A stretch of DNA of 26,107 nt. Source: a bacterium (GTDB lineage: Bacteria; Bacillota; Bacilli; Lactobacillales; Streptococcaceae). Location of the stretch: assembly GCA_905221435.1 (NCBI GenBank), contig CAJNDD010000024.1, positions 1-26,107 of the forward strand, read 5' to 3'. How positions within the stretch are numbered: the first letter of the stretch is position 1; the number at the start of each line of letters is the position of its first letter. Below are positions 17,340 to 25,336 of the stretch, in pieces. A program made the position numbers and the translations under genes. The notes beneath the pieces were generated by a model, which ran no database searches, was not told the DNA's origin, and was given only the letters and a program-made list of their open reading frames with translations.

Positions 17340-18197
17340 CTAGTCCTTGTTTAGTGTTCGAAGCGCTGCCTGATAGGTTTGCTCCATTAGCATAGTGATG
17401 GTCATAGGACCAACTCCACCAGGTACAGGTGTGATGTGACTAGCAAGTGGTGCAACAGCATCATAATCAACATCTCCACAAAGCTTGCCATTTTCATCTC
17501 GGTTCATCCCAACGTCAATGACAACCGCTCCCGGTTTGACAAAGTCAGCTGTCACAAACTTAGCACGACCGATTGCAACGACAAGAATATCTGCCTTAAC
17601 GGCCACCTTGGCAAGATGATGGGTGCGTGAGTGGGTCAAAGTCACAGTCGCATTCTTAGCCAAAAGAAGCTGAGCCATTGGTTTCCCAACGATATTTGAG
17701 CGACCGATAACAACCGCATTTTTACCTTCTAGATCAATCCCATATTCATGAAACATCTCCATAATTCCTGCAGGTGTCGAAGGAATCATAACCGGATGAC
17801 CAGACCAGAGACGCCCCATGTTTAGAGGATGGAAACCATCCACATCTTTTTCGGGGTCAATAGCTAATAAAACTGCCTCTTCGTCAATATGTTTTGGCAA
17901 AGGTAATTGAACCAAAATCCCATGCCAAGCTGAATCTTGATTGTATTTGGCAATCAAGTCTAACAATTCCGCTTGGGTAATGGTCTCAGGAACTCGCACT
18001 ACTTCACTACGGAAGCCAGCAGCGAGAGCTGACCGTTCCTTGTTGCGAACGTAGACTTGGCTGGCAGGATTGTCCCCCACCAAAATCACTACCAATCCTG
18101 GAACTAGACCTGTTTCTTCTTTTAGTTTGGCCGTCTTTTCAGCTAACTGTCCTTGTAACTTAGCTGCAAGAGCCTTCCCATCAATAATCTGTGCCAT
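17340..18197 (-). CDS. folD: Bifunctional methylenetetrahydrofolate dehydrogenase/cyclohydrolase
   Basis: This is a 285-residue enzyme of one-carbon metabolism that interconverts 5,10-methylene- and 10-formyl-tetrahydrofolate using NADP. Family motifs seen are [15 protein letters not shown] (with the catalytic Lys and Tyr), [21 protein letters not shown], the Rossmann [14 protein letters not shown] and the C-terminal [14 protein letters not shown]. The start was set at ATG 18197 ([13 protein letters not shown]), matching known FolD proteins. A longer frame could start at TTG 18218, but that lies within the first bases after the -10 box and adds residues not seen in the family. The gene leads the folD-Cof-nnrD operon. 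Confidence 0.96.
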   Translation of the reverse strand: MAQIIDGKALAAKLQGQLAEKTAKLKEETGLVPGLVVILVGDNPASQVYVRNKERSALAAGFRSEVVRVPETITQAELLDLIAKYNQDSAWHGILVQLPLPKHIDEEAVLLAIDPEKDVDGFHPLNMGRLWSGHPVMIPSTPAGIMEMFHEYGIDLEGKNAVVIGRSNIVGKPMAQLLLAKNATVTLTHSRTHHLAKVAVKADILVVAIGRAKFVTADFVKPGAVVIDVGMNRDENGKLCGDVDYDAVAPLASHITPVPGGVGPMTITMLMEQTYQAALRTLNKD

Positions 18198-18227
18198 ATC
18201 TCTTCTCTTTTCTATCAAATATCCTCT

Positions 18228-18236
18228 ATTATATCA
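18228..18236 (-). promoter_or_regulatory. Extended -10 promoter of folD
   Basis: Minus-strand TGATATAAT (18236-18228) is an extended -10. The start of transcription near 18221 leaves a leader of about 24 nt before ATG 18197, with GAAGAG as a weak ribosome-binding site. Confidence 0.6.
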
Positions 18237-18276
18237 AAAAATACCTTGCCATTCTAACACTTCTTGCCTAATGGAC

Positions 18277-18318
18277 CTTATAGTCAAAAACTATAAGAAA
18301 AAGCCCTTATCGAGCTTT
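18277..18318 (-). terminator. Terminator after the TfoX-domain gene, with an adjoining palindrome
   Basis: Minus-strand AAAGCTC (18318-18312) pairs with GGGCTTT (18306-18300) around a five-base loop and is followed by TTTTTCTTA. Directly beyond lies a second perfect repeat, CTTATAGT (18277-18284) and its complement (18290-18297). The first hairpin ends the ABC-TfoX transcript. The second could strengthen it or act as an operator about 50 bp upstream of the folD -10. Confidence 0.65.
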
Positions 18319-18345
18319 TATGCCTATTTATACTAGGTAAACTTG

Positions 18346-18666
18346 TCATGCTTTCTTTTTGACTTTTGGAGTCGGTAAGACTTCATACATCTCCTTGATT
18401 AATCTCGTTAGAAATGACTTATCTTCAATGTCTTCTATCAAAATCATCTCCTTGGCTCCTTCATAAGGACGTTCAAGTCTTGTCTGTCCCAGTTGATCCA
18501 TGACCACCTTCACAGGCTTCAGTAACAAACGATTATCATAGATTCCCCCAATAATCTTCCCACGATAATAAAGGATATACTCTCCCATCATTGGACGATA
18601 ACTCATCTCCTCTAGCTCCGAAAACCGATCGAGAATAAAAGCTAAATATTCCTTACTTGAAGCCAT
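18346..18666 (-). CDS. TfoX N-terminal domain protein
   Basis: This gene of about 106 residues has a TfoX/Sxy N-terminal-type domain: SSKEYLAFILDRFSELEEMSYRPMMGEYILYY with the following GKIIGGIYDNRLLLKP. In gamma-proteobacteria full TfoX regulates competence, but streptococcal one-domain proteins of this kind are not known to do so and the role here is open. The C-terminus is lysine-rich (VKKKA). The frame can also start at GTG 18675 (adding three residues). Shine-Dalgarno signals are weak for both, and I chose ATG 18666 because MASSKEY fits related proteins. It follows the ABC ATPase gene by about 33 bp and is followed by a terminator. Confidence 0.8.
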   Translation of the reverse strand: MASSKEYLAFILDRFSELEEMSYRPMMGEYILYYRGKIIGGIYDNRLLLKPVKVVMDQLGQTRLERPYEGAKEMILIEDIEDKSFLTRLIKEMYEVLPTPKVKKKA

Positions 18667-18699
18667 GATTTTCACTCTACTTCTTCTAAAAATGAGGTC

Positions 18700-19434
18700 T
18701 TACAAAACCTTACTCAAAAATTCCTTGGTCCGTTGTTCTTTTGTTTGATCGAAAATCTCCTCAGGTGTTCCATCTTCGACAACAACTCCATCCGCCATAA
18801 AGATAACACGGTCTGCTACCTCACGCGCAAAGCCCATTTCATGCGTCACAATCACCATGGTCATCCCTGACTTGGCAAGGTCTTGCATAACAGCTAGAAC
18901 CTCTCCAACCATCTCAGGGTCTAGTGCTGAAGTCGGCTCATCAAAGAGCAAAACATCTGGTTCCATAGCAAGTCCACGTGCAATGGCAATCCGTTGTTGC
19001 TGACCACCTGATAAACTCTGAGGATAGGCCGTTGCCTTATCTGGCAAGCCAACTTTTTCTAAAAGTTCCTGTGCTCTCTTCTCCGCAACTTCCTTGCTTT
19101 CACCTTTGGTTTTAATTGGTGACAAGGTGATATTTTCCATCACTGTCATATTGGGAAAGAGGTTGAATTGTTGGAATACCATGCCCATCTTTTCACGCAT
19201 GGCAAAAAGGTCATTTTTCTTATCTGTGATATCAACTCCTTCAAAGATAACCTTGCCTTTACTTGCTTCTTCAAGGAGATTCATCGAACGAAGGAGGGTT
19301 GACTTCCCGCTACCTGATGGACCGATAATCACCACAACTTCCCCTCTTTTAATCTCAAGGTTGATGCCTTTTAAAACTTCATTTTTCCCAAAAGACTTAT
19401 GTAGTTCTTCAATTTTAATCAAGGTTTCTGTCAT
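18700..19434 (-). CDS. Polar amino acid ABC transporter, ATP-binding protein
   Basis: This 244-residue ATPase of the GlnQ/ArtP type energises uptake of polar amino acids. Walker [10 protein letters not shown] (about 38-46), Q-loop [14 protein letters not shown], signature [16 protein letters not shown], Walker [13 protein letters not shown] and the H-loop His in [10 protein letters not shown] are all intact. AAGGAG precedes the ATG. Its start codon overlaps the stop of the permease gene (TAATG), indicating tight co-translation with it. No substrate-binding protein gene is adjacent, so the amino acid carried cannot be stated; glutamine or arginine are the usual guesses for the subfamily and neither is supported directly here. 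Confidence 0.95.
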   Translation of the reverse strand: MTETLIKIEELHKSFGKNEVLKGINLEIKRGEVVVIIGPSGSGKSTLLRSMNLLEEASKGKVIFEGVDITDKKNDLFAMREKMGMVFQQFNLFPNMTVMENITLSPIKTKGESKEVAEKRAQELLEKVGLPDKATAYPQSLSGGQQQRIAIARGLAMEPDVLLFDEPTSALDPEMVGEVLAVMQDLAKSGMTMVIVTHEMGFAREVADRVIFMADGVVVEDGTPEEIFDQTKEQRTKEFLSKVL

Positions 19435-20117
19435 TATTTCTTGTCTCCTTGTCCAATATGTTTTTCAAATGCTTTCAACGCCACTGTCAAAACAGAGGTC
19501 ATAATCAAGTAGTAAAAGGCTGCAAATAAAAGGGGAGTCAACGGTAAATAAGTTGTTGTTGCTACTGTCGTTGCACCATTCCACAACTCCATCACCCCAA
19601 TCGCAGACAAGAGGGAACTATCCTTGATAATGGTGATAAATTCATTTCCCAGAGCTGGAAGAATATTTTTGATAGCTTGTGGTAAAATGACATAACGCAT
19701 GGCATTTTTGGGACGAATACCAAGAGAGTAAGCAGCCTCTAACTGCCCTTTAGGAACCGCATTGATCCCCGCACGAACAGTTTCTGAAACGTAAGCACCA
19801 CTGTTCATAGAAATAATCAGAATACCAGGAATCAAACGAGAAAGATCAACTCCTAAAATTCCCACTTGAATAGTCGGAGCATTGATATGCATAAGAGCAA
19901 AAGCAATCATAATCTGAACCATCATCGGAGTTCCACGGAAGATCCAAACATACACATTGGCAAACCAAACGAGCGGTTTAAAGCGTGAACGTTGGGCAAA
20001 GGCCAGTAACACACCTATAATGGTCCCTAAGCAGACAACAAGGATGGAAATCAATACGGTAATCAGAGCACCATAGTTAAAATATGGTAAATACTTTGGT
20101 AAAAAAGAAAAATTCAT
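19434..20117 (-). CDS. Polar amino acid ABC transporter, permease
   Basis: This membrane permease of about 227 residues belongs to the HisM/GlnP family, with roughly five membrane segments. The family EAA loop is visible as [25 protein letters not shown], which docks on the ATPase, and [14 protein letters not shown] is a second hallmark. The frame could start at TTG 20123 (two residues longer); ATG 20117 is preferred and has only a weak GAAAG-type ribosome-binding site. It has its own promoter (-10 at 20156-20151) divergent from the DUF1797 gene. A binding-protein domain, fused in some streptococcal GlnP proteins, is missing here. Confidence 0.93.
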   Translation of the reverse strand: MNFSFLPKYLPYFNYGALITVLISILVVCLGTIIGVLLAFAQRSRFKPLVWFANVYVWIFRGTPMMVQIMIAFALMHINAPTIQVGILGVDLSRLIPGILIISMNSGAYVSETVRAGINAVPKGQLEAAYSLGIRPKNAMRYVILPQAIKNILPALGNEFITIIKDSSLLSAIGVMELWNGATTVATTTYLPLTPLLFAAFYYLIMTSVLTVALKAFEKHIGQGDKK

Positions 20118-20150
20118 ATTCAATCAACTTTCTATGTATTAGATTGTATG

Positions 20151-20179
20151 ATTATAACATGAATTGAATTAAAATGCAA
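20151..20179 (-). promoter_or_regulatory. Promoter of the amino-acid ABC operon
   Basis: Minus-strand -35 TTGCAT (20179-20174), a 17-bp spacer and TGTTATAAT (-10 at 20156-20151) make a strong sigma-A promoter. Predicted start is near 20144, about 27 nt before the permease ATG. Confidence 0.75.
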
Positions 20180-20269
20180 TCCTTTTTCTCCAATTTTAAC
20201 AATTAACTTGATAGAATAGAGAAATAGAGAGAAATCACAGTTTTTTTCTAGTCAACTACCTCTTGTTTA

Positions 20270-20278
20270 TGGTAAAAT
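20270..20278 (+). promoter_or_regulatory. Extended -10 promoter of the DUF1797 gene
   Basis: TGGTAAAAT on the plus strand is an extended -10 with one base off TATAAT. Transcription would start near 20285, leaving a short leader that contains GGAGG before ATG 20309. The 185-bp divergent gap otherwise holds only the promoter of the ABC operon. Confidence 0.6.
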
Positions 20279-20308
20279 AGAAACGATAAGAAATGGAGGA
20301 GAATCAAA

Positions 20309-20539
20309 ATGGAATCACATTTGGTTAGAATCATTAACCGCCTAGAAGCAATGACAAAAGATGGTGGAAATCTAAAACGTAATTTTGAACGTGAAGGTGT
20401 TGTTGTCGCAGAAGTTGCATACAGCCATGACGAAGAAAACGGATCACTCTTCACCCTTCGCGATGTAGAGGCTCGTGAAACTTATACCTTTGATAGCATT
20501 GATTTGATTGCAATGGAGATCTACGAACTCCTTTACTAA
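20309..20539 (+). CDS. DUF1797 (YkuJ-like) family protein
   Basis: This small cytoplasmic protein of 76 residues is highly conserved in Firmicutes and related to B. subtilis YkuJ (DUF1797). It reads MESHLVRIINRLEAM, then a central FEREGVVVAEVAYS, and ends SIDLIAMEIYELLY. No cysteine, signal peptide or membrane segment is present. The biochemical role is not known. GGAGG is well placed before the ATG. It is monocistronic: its own promoter lies upstream, and a strong terminator follows 34 bp after the stop. The position just before clpE matches the pneumococcal arrangement as I recall it. Confidence 0.9.
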   Translation: MESHLVRIINRLEAMTKDGGNLKRNFEREGVVVAEVAYSHDEENGSLFTLRDVEARETYTFDSIDLIAMEIYELLY

Positions 20540-20573
20540 TATAAAAACAACGGGCAGTAAGGCCCGATGAATG

Positions 20574-20610
20574 AGAATCCTTTTTGTTACCACAAATGGG
20601 ATTCTTTTTT
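20574..20610 (+). terminator. Terminator after the DUF1797 gene
   Basis: AGAATCC (20574-20580) pairs with GGATTCT (20599-20605), with an inner TTTGT/ACAAA stem, and is followed by TTTTTT ending at 20610. A smaller CGGGC/GCCCG hairpin (20551-20566) precedes it. Confidence 0.85.
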
Positions 20611-20677
20611 ACCTTCAATGTCGCTGGATTCTTCATAAATCCTTCTTTTAAAAACGAACACTTCCCAATCTTTTTAC

Positions 20678-20705
20678 TTGCTTTACACCTTAATCATGCT
20701 ATAAT
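20678..20705 (+). promoter_or_regulatory. Promoter of clpE
   Basis: -35 TTGCTT (20678-20683), a 16-bp spacer and TGCTATAAT (-10 at 20700-20705) form a good extended -10 promoter. Predicted transcription start is near 20712, giving a leader of about 65 nt that contains the CtsR box. Confidence 0.75.
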
Positions 20706-20718
20706 GAGAGTATAAAAC

Positions 20719-20735
20719 TTTGACTATTCTTGACC
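20719..20735 (+). promoter_or_regulatory. CtsR-type heat-shock operator
   Basis: TTTGACTATTCTTGACC is the direct heptad repeat TTTGACY-NTN-TTTGACC recognised by CtsR (complement of the published RGTCAAANANRGTCAAA consensus), with one mismatch. It lies just after the predicted start of clpE transcription, where a bound repressor would block initiation or escape. clpE is a known CtsR target in Gram-positive bacteria. Confidence 0.85.
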
Positions 20736-20776
20736 TTTTTCTTAGGCCAAGAATAAGAATGAAATGAGGTAGATGT

Positions 20777-23035
20777 ATGCTCTGTCAAAACTGTAAAATA
20801 AACGACTCAACAATTCATCTGTATACCAATATCAATGGACAGCAAAAGCAAATTGATCTCTGTCAAAATTGCTATAAAATTATCAAAACAGACCCAAACA
20901 ATACCCTCTTTAAAGGAATGACTGACCTAAACAATCGAGACTTTGATCCTTTCGGCGACTTTTTCAATGATTTGAATAATTTCAGACCTTCTTCTAATAA
21001 CGTCCCTCCAACTCAATCTGGTGGGGGATATGGAGGAAATGGTGGTTATGGACCTCAAAACCGAGGCCCACTTCAAACACCTCCTAGTCAAGAAAAAGGA
21101 CTCCTTGAGGAATACGGTATCAATATTACTGAGATTGCTCGTCGGGGAGATATTGACCCTGTTATAGGTCGAGATGAGGAGATTATCCGCGTTATCGAAA
21201 TCCTCAACCGTCGAACCAAGAACAACCCTGTCCTTATCGGAGAACCAGGTGTTGGTAAAACAGCCGTTGTGGAAGGTCTAGCTCAGAAGATTGTCGATGG
21301 CGATGTTCCCCATAAACTTCAAGGTAAGCAGGTTATCCGTCTGGACGTAGTCAGTCTAGTCCAAGGAACAGGGATTCGAGGCCAATTTGAAGAACGAATG
21401 CAAAAGCTCATGGAAGAAATTCGCAAACGCGAGGACATCATCCTCTTTATCGATGAAATCCATGAAATTGTTGGTGCAGGATCTGCTGGCGATGGCAATA
21501 TGGATGCAGGAAATATCCTCAAACCTGCCCTTGCCCGTGGTGAATTGCAACTGGTCGGTGCCACTACTCTCAATGAATACCGTATCATTGAAAAAGATGC
21601 TGCCCTAGAGCGCCGTATGCAGCCTGTCAAGGTAGATGAACCAACTGTCGAAGAAACCATTACCATCCTCAAAGGGATTCAAAAGAAATATGAGGACTAC
21701 CACCACGTCAAGTACACAGACGTGGCCATTGAAGCAGCTGCAAATCTTTCCAATCGCTACATCCAAGACCGCTTCTTGCCAGACAAGGCTATTGACCTGT
21801 TGGACGAAGCTGGTTCAAAGATGAATCTGACACTGAACTTTGTTGATCCTAAAGTGATTGATCAGCGTTTAATTGAAGCTGAAAATCTCAAGGCGCAAGC
21901 TACACGAGAGGAAGACTTTGAAAAGGCTGCTTATTTCCGTGATCAGATTGCCAAGTACAAGGAAATGCAGAAAAACAAGGTGACCGATCAGGATACTCCA
22001 ATCATCAGCGAGAAAACCATCGAACATATCATTGAGCAAAAAACCAATATCCCTGTTGGAGAACTCAAAGAAAAAGAACAATCTCAGCTTATCCATCTAG
22101 CAGACGACCTCAAAACTCATGTCATTGGTCAAGATGAAGCTGTCGATAAGATTGCCAAGGCCATCCGTCGTAATCGTGTTGGACTTGGAACTCCTAACCG
22201 GCCAATCGGAAGCTTCCTCTTTGTCGGACCAACTGGTGTCGGTAAAACAGAACTTTCCAAACAACTAGCCATTGAGCTCTTTGGTTCTGCTGACAGCATG
22301 ATTCGCTTTGATATGAGTGAATACATGGAAAAACACAGTGTAGCTAAATTGGTCGGAGCCCCTCCAGGTTATGTTGGTTATGATGAAGCTGGGCAGCTGA
22401 CTGAAAAGGTTCGTCGCAACCCATATTCTCTCATCCTTCTCGATGAGGTCGAGAAAGCCCATCCAGATGTGATGCACATGTTCCTTCAAGTCTTGGACGA
22501 TGGTCGTTTAACAGATGGGCAAGGACGTACAGTTAGCTTCAAGGATGCCATCATTATCATGACCTCAAACGCTGGAACTGGTAAGGCTGAAGCCAGCGTT
22601 GGTTTTGGAGCCGCTCGTGAAGGACGTACCAACTCTGTTCTCGGTGAACTCGGCAACTTCTTTAGTCCAGAGTTTATGAACCGTTTTGATGGCATCATCG
22701 AATTTAAACCTCTTAGCAAGGACAACCTTCTCCAAATCGTCGAACTCATGCTAGCAGATGTCAACAAACGTCTCTCCAGCAACAATATCCACCTCGATGT
22801 GACAGACAAGGTCAAGGAAAAATTGGTTGACTTGGGATATGATCCAAAAATGGGGGCACGCCCACTCCGCCGTACCATTCAAGACCATATCGAGGATGCC
22901 ATCACTGACTTCTACCTTGAAAATCCAAGTGAAAAAGACCTCAAGGCAGTCATGACAAGCAATGGCAATATTCAAATCAAATCTGCCAAAAAAACTGAGA
23001 AAACAGAAGAGATTGCTTCTGAAATAGAAGAATAA
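20777..23035 (+). CDS. clpE: ATP-dependent Clp protease ATP-binding subunit ClpE
   Basis: This is a 752-residue class I Hsp100 unfoldase that works with ClpP in heat-stress protein turnover. An N-terminal zinc finger (C3, C6, C29, C32) distinguishes ClpE from ClpC. It is followed by a Gly/Asn/Pro-rich linker (about 75-105), AAA1 with Walker A GEPGVGKT and Walker [10 protein letters not shown], a UVR-type coiled segment ([20 protein letters not shown]), then AAA2 with [11 protein letters not shown] and [14 protein letters not shown]. The C-terminal domain contains [16 protein letters not shown]. All nucleotide-binding motifs are intact. GAGG precedes the ATG. It is a single-gene unit with a CtsR operator upstream and a bidirectional terminator downstream. 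Confidence 0.97.
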   Translation: MLCQNCKINDSTIHLYTNINGQQKQIDLCQNCYKIIKTDPNNTLFKGMTDLNNRDFDPFGDFFNDLNNFRPSSNNVPPTQSGGGYGGNGGYGPQNRGPLQTPPSQEKGLLEEYGINITEIARRGDIDPVIGRDEEIIRVIEILNRRTKNNPVLIGEPGVGKTAVVEGLAQKIVDGDVPHKLQGKQVIRLDVVSLVQGTGIRGQFEERMQKLMEEIRKREDIILFIDEIHEIVGAGSAGDGNMDAGNILKPALARGELQLVGATTLNEYRIIEKDAALERRMQPVKVDEPTVEETITILKGIQKKYEDYHHVKYTDVAIEAAANLSNRYIQDRFLPDKAIDLLDEAGSKMNLTLNFVDPKVIDQRLIEAENLKAQATREEDFEKAAYFRDQIAKYKEMQKNKVTDQDTPIISEKTIEHIIEQKTNIPVGELKEKEQSQLIHLADDLKTHVIGQDEAVDKIAKAIRRNRVGLGTPNRPIGSFLFVGPTGVGKTELSKQLAIELFGSADSMIRFDMSEYMEKHSVAKLVGAPPGYVGYDEAGQLTEKVRRNPYSLILLDEVEKAHPDVMHMFLQVLDDGRLTDGQGRTVSFKDAIIIMTSNAGTGKAEASVGFGAAREGRTNSVLGELGNFFSPEFMNRFDGIIEFKPLSKDNLLQIVELMLADVNKRLSSNNIHLDVTDKVKEKLVDLGYDPKMGARPLRRTIQDHIEDAITDFYLENPSEKDLKAVMTSNGNIQIKSAKKTEKTEEIASEIEE

Positions 23036-23039
23036 ATCT

Positions 23040-23079
23040 CATAAAAAGAACAGGAAACAAGATTTCCTGTTCTTTTTTT
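23040..23079. terminator. Bidirectional terminator between clpE and the GyrI-like gene
   Basis: AAGAACAGGAAA (23046-23057) pairs perfectly with its complement at 23063-23074 around a five-base loop. T-runs lie on the right (plus strand, to 23079) and on the left when read on the minus strand. It serves both converging genes; the last base overlaps the stop codon of the minus-strand gene. Confidence 0.92.
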
Positions 23080-23692
23080 AATTCTCTTCTTGAACTTGAT
23101 AGCGAAGAATTGTTTTTAATTTGCTTGGCTCCGTTCGATGAAGGTTATTGAGATAAATTTCTCGGTGGACTTCCGAAGTTCTTTTGAGCTTATGAAGTTG
23201 ACAAAAATGCTCCATCTCTGCAAAAGTCTCATTTTCAGTATCAAAAGGTCCTACATGAAGCATAGCAAGACTTTGGCCTTCTTCTATCATTTCAAAACGA
23301 ATAGCTTCATAAAGAAGATTTGGCTTCTTGATTTTGACCTCTTCTAAAGCTTTTTCAAATAGTTCGCTCGTAATAAAATCGGGTTGCCCAATCATAATGC
23401 TATAAGAAAGCTCACTTTTTACCAGTTCTCCCTCCTTCTCCTTTTTCCATACACCTTCTAAAGGAAAGACCGTAAAATCAGTGTAAACCTCATCCAGAGG
23501 AGCTTTTTTATACTTCATCTTTATCGCATAGGCTAAGGCATATAAGGCCCCTACTCGTTCTGAAAAATCTTCTTGATTTGGATCGCCTTTACCATCAATC
23601 ACGATATAGGATTGACCTGGTACCTGCAGGATGCTGGGCCTAGCCTTCACTTGATAAAGAGCTTTATCTTCTTTTCTCCATTCGTATTTCAT
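23078..23692 (-). CDS. GyrI-like small-molecule-binding domain protein
   Basis: This 204-residue protein resembles the GyrI/SbmC/AraC-effector-like fold (PF06445 group). The N-terminal KYEWRKEDKALYQVK, IVIDGKGDPNQEDFSERVGALYALAYAIKM and LPLEGVW-like FPLEGVWKK segments, with LAMLHVGPFDTENETFAEM near the C-terminus, match single-domain stand-alone members found in Firmicutes. Members bind small, often cationic ligands; some have been reported as hydrolases of toxic compounds. No function can be fixed here. AAAGGAG precedes the ATG. It lies 54 bp after the WYL regulator gene, but a terminator and a possible promoter between them suggest separate expression, perhaps controlled by that regulator. 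Confidence 0.82.
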   Translation of the reverse strand: MKYEWRKEDKALYQVKARPSILQVPGQSYIVIDGKGDPNQEDFSERVGALYALAYAIKMKYKKAPLDEVYTDFTVFPLEGVWKKEKEGELVKSELSYSIMIGQPDFITSELFEKALEEVKIKKPNLLYEAIRFEMIEEGQSLAMLHVGPFDTENETFAEMEHFCQLHKLKRTSEVHREIYLNNLHRTEPSKLKTILRYQVQEEN

Positions 23693-23716
23693 TTGGTTCT
23701 TCTCCTTTCTATCTCT

Positions 23717-23725
23717 AGTATAGCA
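23717..23725 (-). promoter_or_regulatory. Possible promoter of the GyrI-like gene
   Basis: Minus-strand TGCTATACT (23725-23717) is an extended -10 with one base off consensus. It lies just after the hairpin that ends the WYL gene and about 20 bases before the AAAGGAG of the GyrI-like gene. No good -35 at proper spacing was seen. Confidence 0.5.
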
Positions 23726-23727
23726 TT

Positions 23728-23752
23728 AAAACCCTGACATCTTTTGTCAAGG
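23728..23752 (-). terminator. Hairpin overlapping the WYL gene stop codon
   Basis: Minus-strand CCTTGACA (23752-23745) pairs with TGTCAGGG (23739-23732) as an 8-bp stem with one G-U pair and a five-base loop, followed by TTTT. The stop codon TGA lies inside the stem. Confidence 0.65.
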
Positions 23753-24649
23753 TTTGTAAAGTTTTTGGATTTTTTCTAATCTAGAAAGCAATTCCTTCTT
23801 CAGATGATTGGGGGCGAGTATTTCCACCCCATCTAGATAAGACAGGAGGTAAGTATACAGACTTTCATGCTCTGGTAGGACTGTCTTGACATAATAACAC
23901 CCATCTTTCCCCAAGCTAATCTCATCTTCTGAAAAATCTTCATAAACCCGGAAAGCAAGCTTGGGACTAAACTTCAAGGAAACTTCGATTTGATGTGCCA
24001 CTTGATCTGAACTATCAACGGAATCCTCCACATTTTTCTGCTTCACAGTTTCAGTTGTTAGGTGATAATTCCTAATTCTAGACAATTTGAAAAAACGCCA
24101 CTCTTCCTTTAAACAACAGTAGGCATGAAGATACCAATCTCTCTTTTTAAATACGAGTTTAAATGGTTCAACTGTACGAATCGTTTTCTGACCATACCCA
24201 CCTAGATAGGTAATCACCAGTTGCCTTTTCTCTAGAATAGCATGTTTGATGTTATCAAATAATTCTTTTTGACCTTCTCGCTTTCTCCAGTCAGTCAAGT
24301 CTACTTCTATCCAAGGGCTGGGAGAAACTTGAAAAATAGATTCCAACTTTTCAAGTAATAGATCTTGCCTGTCATTGGTCAAGGCTTGAATTCCTTGCAA
24401 AGCTGATAGAAGTTCTAATTTTTCATCCTCCGATACGAGAGTACGATCCAGAACAAAGTCCTTCATTAAAAAGATTCCGCCCGCCTTCCCAGGTATCGAA
24501 TACAGAGGAATCCCTGCCATACTCAACCGCTCAATATCGCGATAAATCGTTCGTACAGATACTTCAAATAATCGAGCTAATTCAGGAGCCGTTGTACTGC
24601 CTTTTTCCAAAAGTAGATATAGGATACGAAATAGTCTTGATTCTGCCAT
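23747..24649 (-). CDS. HTH-WYL domain transcriptional regulator (YafY/DeoR-like)
   Basis: This 300-residue regulator has an N-terminal winged helix-turn-helix (about 5-60: MAESRLFRILYLLLEKG, then ELARLFEVSVRTIYRDIERL) and a WYL ligand-binding domain (about 135-210) with the name-giving DWYLHAYC, plus a WCX-type C-terminal domain. WYL regulators sense small molecules or nucleic-acid-like ligands and regulate varied genes, including stress and defence loci. No defence genes lie nearby, so regulation of itself, the GyrI-like gene downstream or the divergent Nudix gene is the simplest idea. GAGGTGA precedes the ATG. Confidence 0.92.
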   Translation of the reverse strand: MAESRLFRILYLLLEKGSTTAPELARLFEVSVRTIYRDIERLSMAGIPLYSIPGKAGGIFLMKDFVLDRTLVSEDEKLELLSALQGIQALTNDRQDLLLEKLESIFQVSPSPWIEVDLTDWRKREGQKELFDNIKHAILEKRQLVITYLGGYGQKTIRTVEPFKLVFKKRDWYLHAYCCLKEEWRFFKLSRIRNYHLTTETVKQKNVEDSVDSSDQVAHQIEVSLKFSPKLAFRVYEDFSEDEISLGKDGCYYVKTVLPEHESLYTYLLSYLDGVEILAPNHLKKELLSRLEKIQKLYKP

Positions 24650-24666
24650 AAAATCACCTCTCTTTT

Positions 24667-24675
24667 ATTATACCA
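24667..24675 (-). promoter_or_regulatory. Extended -10 promoter of the WYL regulator
   Basis: Minus-strand TGGTATAAT (24675-24667) is an extended -10. The start of transcription would be near 24660, leaving an 11-nt leader with GAGGTGA in it. No matching -35 was found. Confidence 0.6.
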
Positions 24676-24762
24676 GTTATAGTGCTAGGTCTGGAAAGTT
24701 TAACGAGACAAGGATTGACCAAGACAAAGTAGCTTTTTCTGCACCAGTTCGTTGGTTTATTC

Positions 24763-24791
24763 TTGACAGCTAGCGCCTCGTCCATTATGAT
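24763..24791 (+). promoter_or_regulatory. Consensus sigma-A promoter of the Nudix gene
   Basis: TTGACA (24763-24768), exactly 17 bp, and TATGAT (24786-24791) form the best-matching promoter in the window. The predicted start near 24798 leaves a leader of about 28 nt with GAGG before ATG 24826. A longer reading frame that would begin with TTG at 24763 starts on the -35 box itself and is therefore not used. Confidence 0.85.
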
Positions 24792-24825
24792 AATAATAAG
24801 GATACTAGAGAATGAGGAAAATGCA

Positions 24826-25278
24826 ATGGCAAACCCAACTTTTGGTGATAAAAAAGAGAATGTGACCTACCAGCCACGCTATGGTGTGTACGCAGTTATT
24901 CCGGATGCGGAGAAAAAACAAATTGTCCTAGTTCAAGCTCCCAATGGTGCTTGGTTCTTGCCAGGTGGAGAGATTGAAGTAGGGGAAGATCATCAAGAAG
25001 CACTGAAGAGAGAACTAATCGAAGAACTTGGCTTTACAGCTGAGATTGGAACCTATTATGGGCAAGCTGATGAGTATTTCTACTCTCGCCACCGTGATAC
25101 CTTCTACTACAACCCAGCTTATCTCTATGAAGCTACTTCTTTCCAAGAAGTACAAAAACCATTAGAAGATTTTAATCATATTGCTTGGTTTCCTATTGAT
25201 GAAGCAATTGAAAAACTCAAACGTGGTAGCCATAAATGGGGAATAGAAGTTTGGAAAATCCAGCATGAAATTGATTAA
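24826..25278 (+). CDS. Nudix hydrolase (MutT family)
   Basis: This protein of 150 residues, starting MANPTFGDKKEN, has a complete Nudix box GEIEVGEDHQEALKRELIEE followed by LGF (about residues 49-71), matching Gx5Ex7REUxEExGU with all metal-binding glutamates. Nudix enzymes cleave nucleoside diphosphates linked to another group; the substrate here is unknown. The Tyr-rich EYFYSRHRDTFYYNPAYLYEA segment is a recognisable subgroup feature. The start was chosen from the promoter position, GAGG eight bases upstream and similarity to known proteins; 21 upstream codons in frame are rejected. The DUF1827 gene follows with its own promoter. Confidence 0.93.
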   Translation: MANPTFGDKKENVTYQPRYGVYAVIPDAEKKQIVLVQAPNGAWFLPGGEIEVGEDHQEALKRELIEELGFTAEIGTYYGQADEYFYSRHRDTFYYNPAYLYEATSFQEVQKPLEDFNHIAWFPIDEAIEKLKRGSHKWGIEVWKIQHEID

Positions 25279-25301
25279 AATACACGATTTTATCCAAAAA
25301 G

Positions 25302-25310
25302 TGCTATAAT
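25302..25310 (+). promoter_or_regulatory. Extended -10 promoter of the DUF1827 gene
   Basis: TGCTATAAT is a perfect extended -10. The predicted start near 25317 gives a leader of about 20 nt with GGAGG before ATG 25337. The -35 region is poor. Confidence 0.65.
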
Positions 25311-25336
25311 AGAGTTAGAAAATCGGAGGAACTGTT

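Noticed and set aside
18198..18218. Longer TTG start for folD
   Set aside because: It lies right at the predicted transcription start and adds MIEKRRD, which known FolD proteins lack; ATG 18197 matches the family start.
20248..20454. 68-codon minus-strand frame opposite the DUF1797 gene
   Set aside because: No ribosome-binding site, and the plus-strand gene with its promoter, GGAGG and terminator accounts for the region.
24763..24825. Longer start (TTG) for the Nudix gene
   Set aside because: The TTG is the first three bases of a TTGACA -35 box with a matching -10 17 bp on; the mRNA begins downstream of it.
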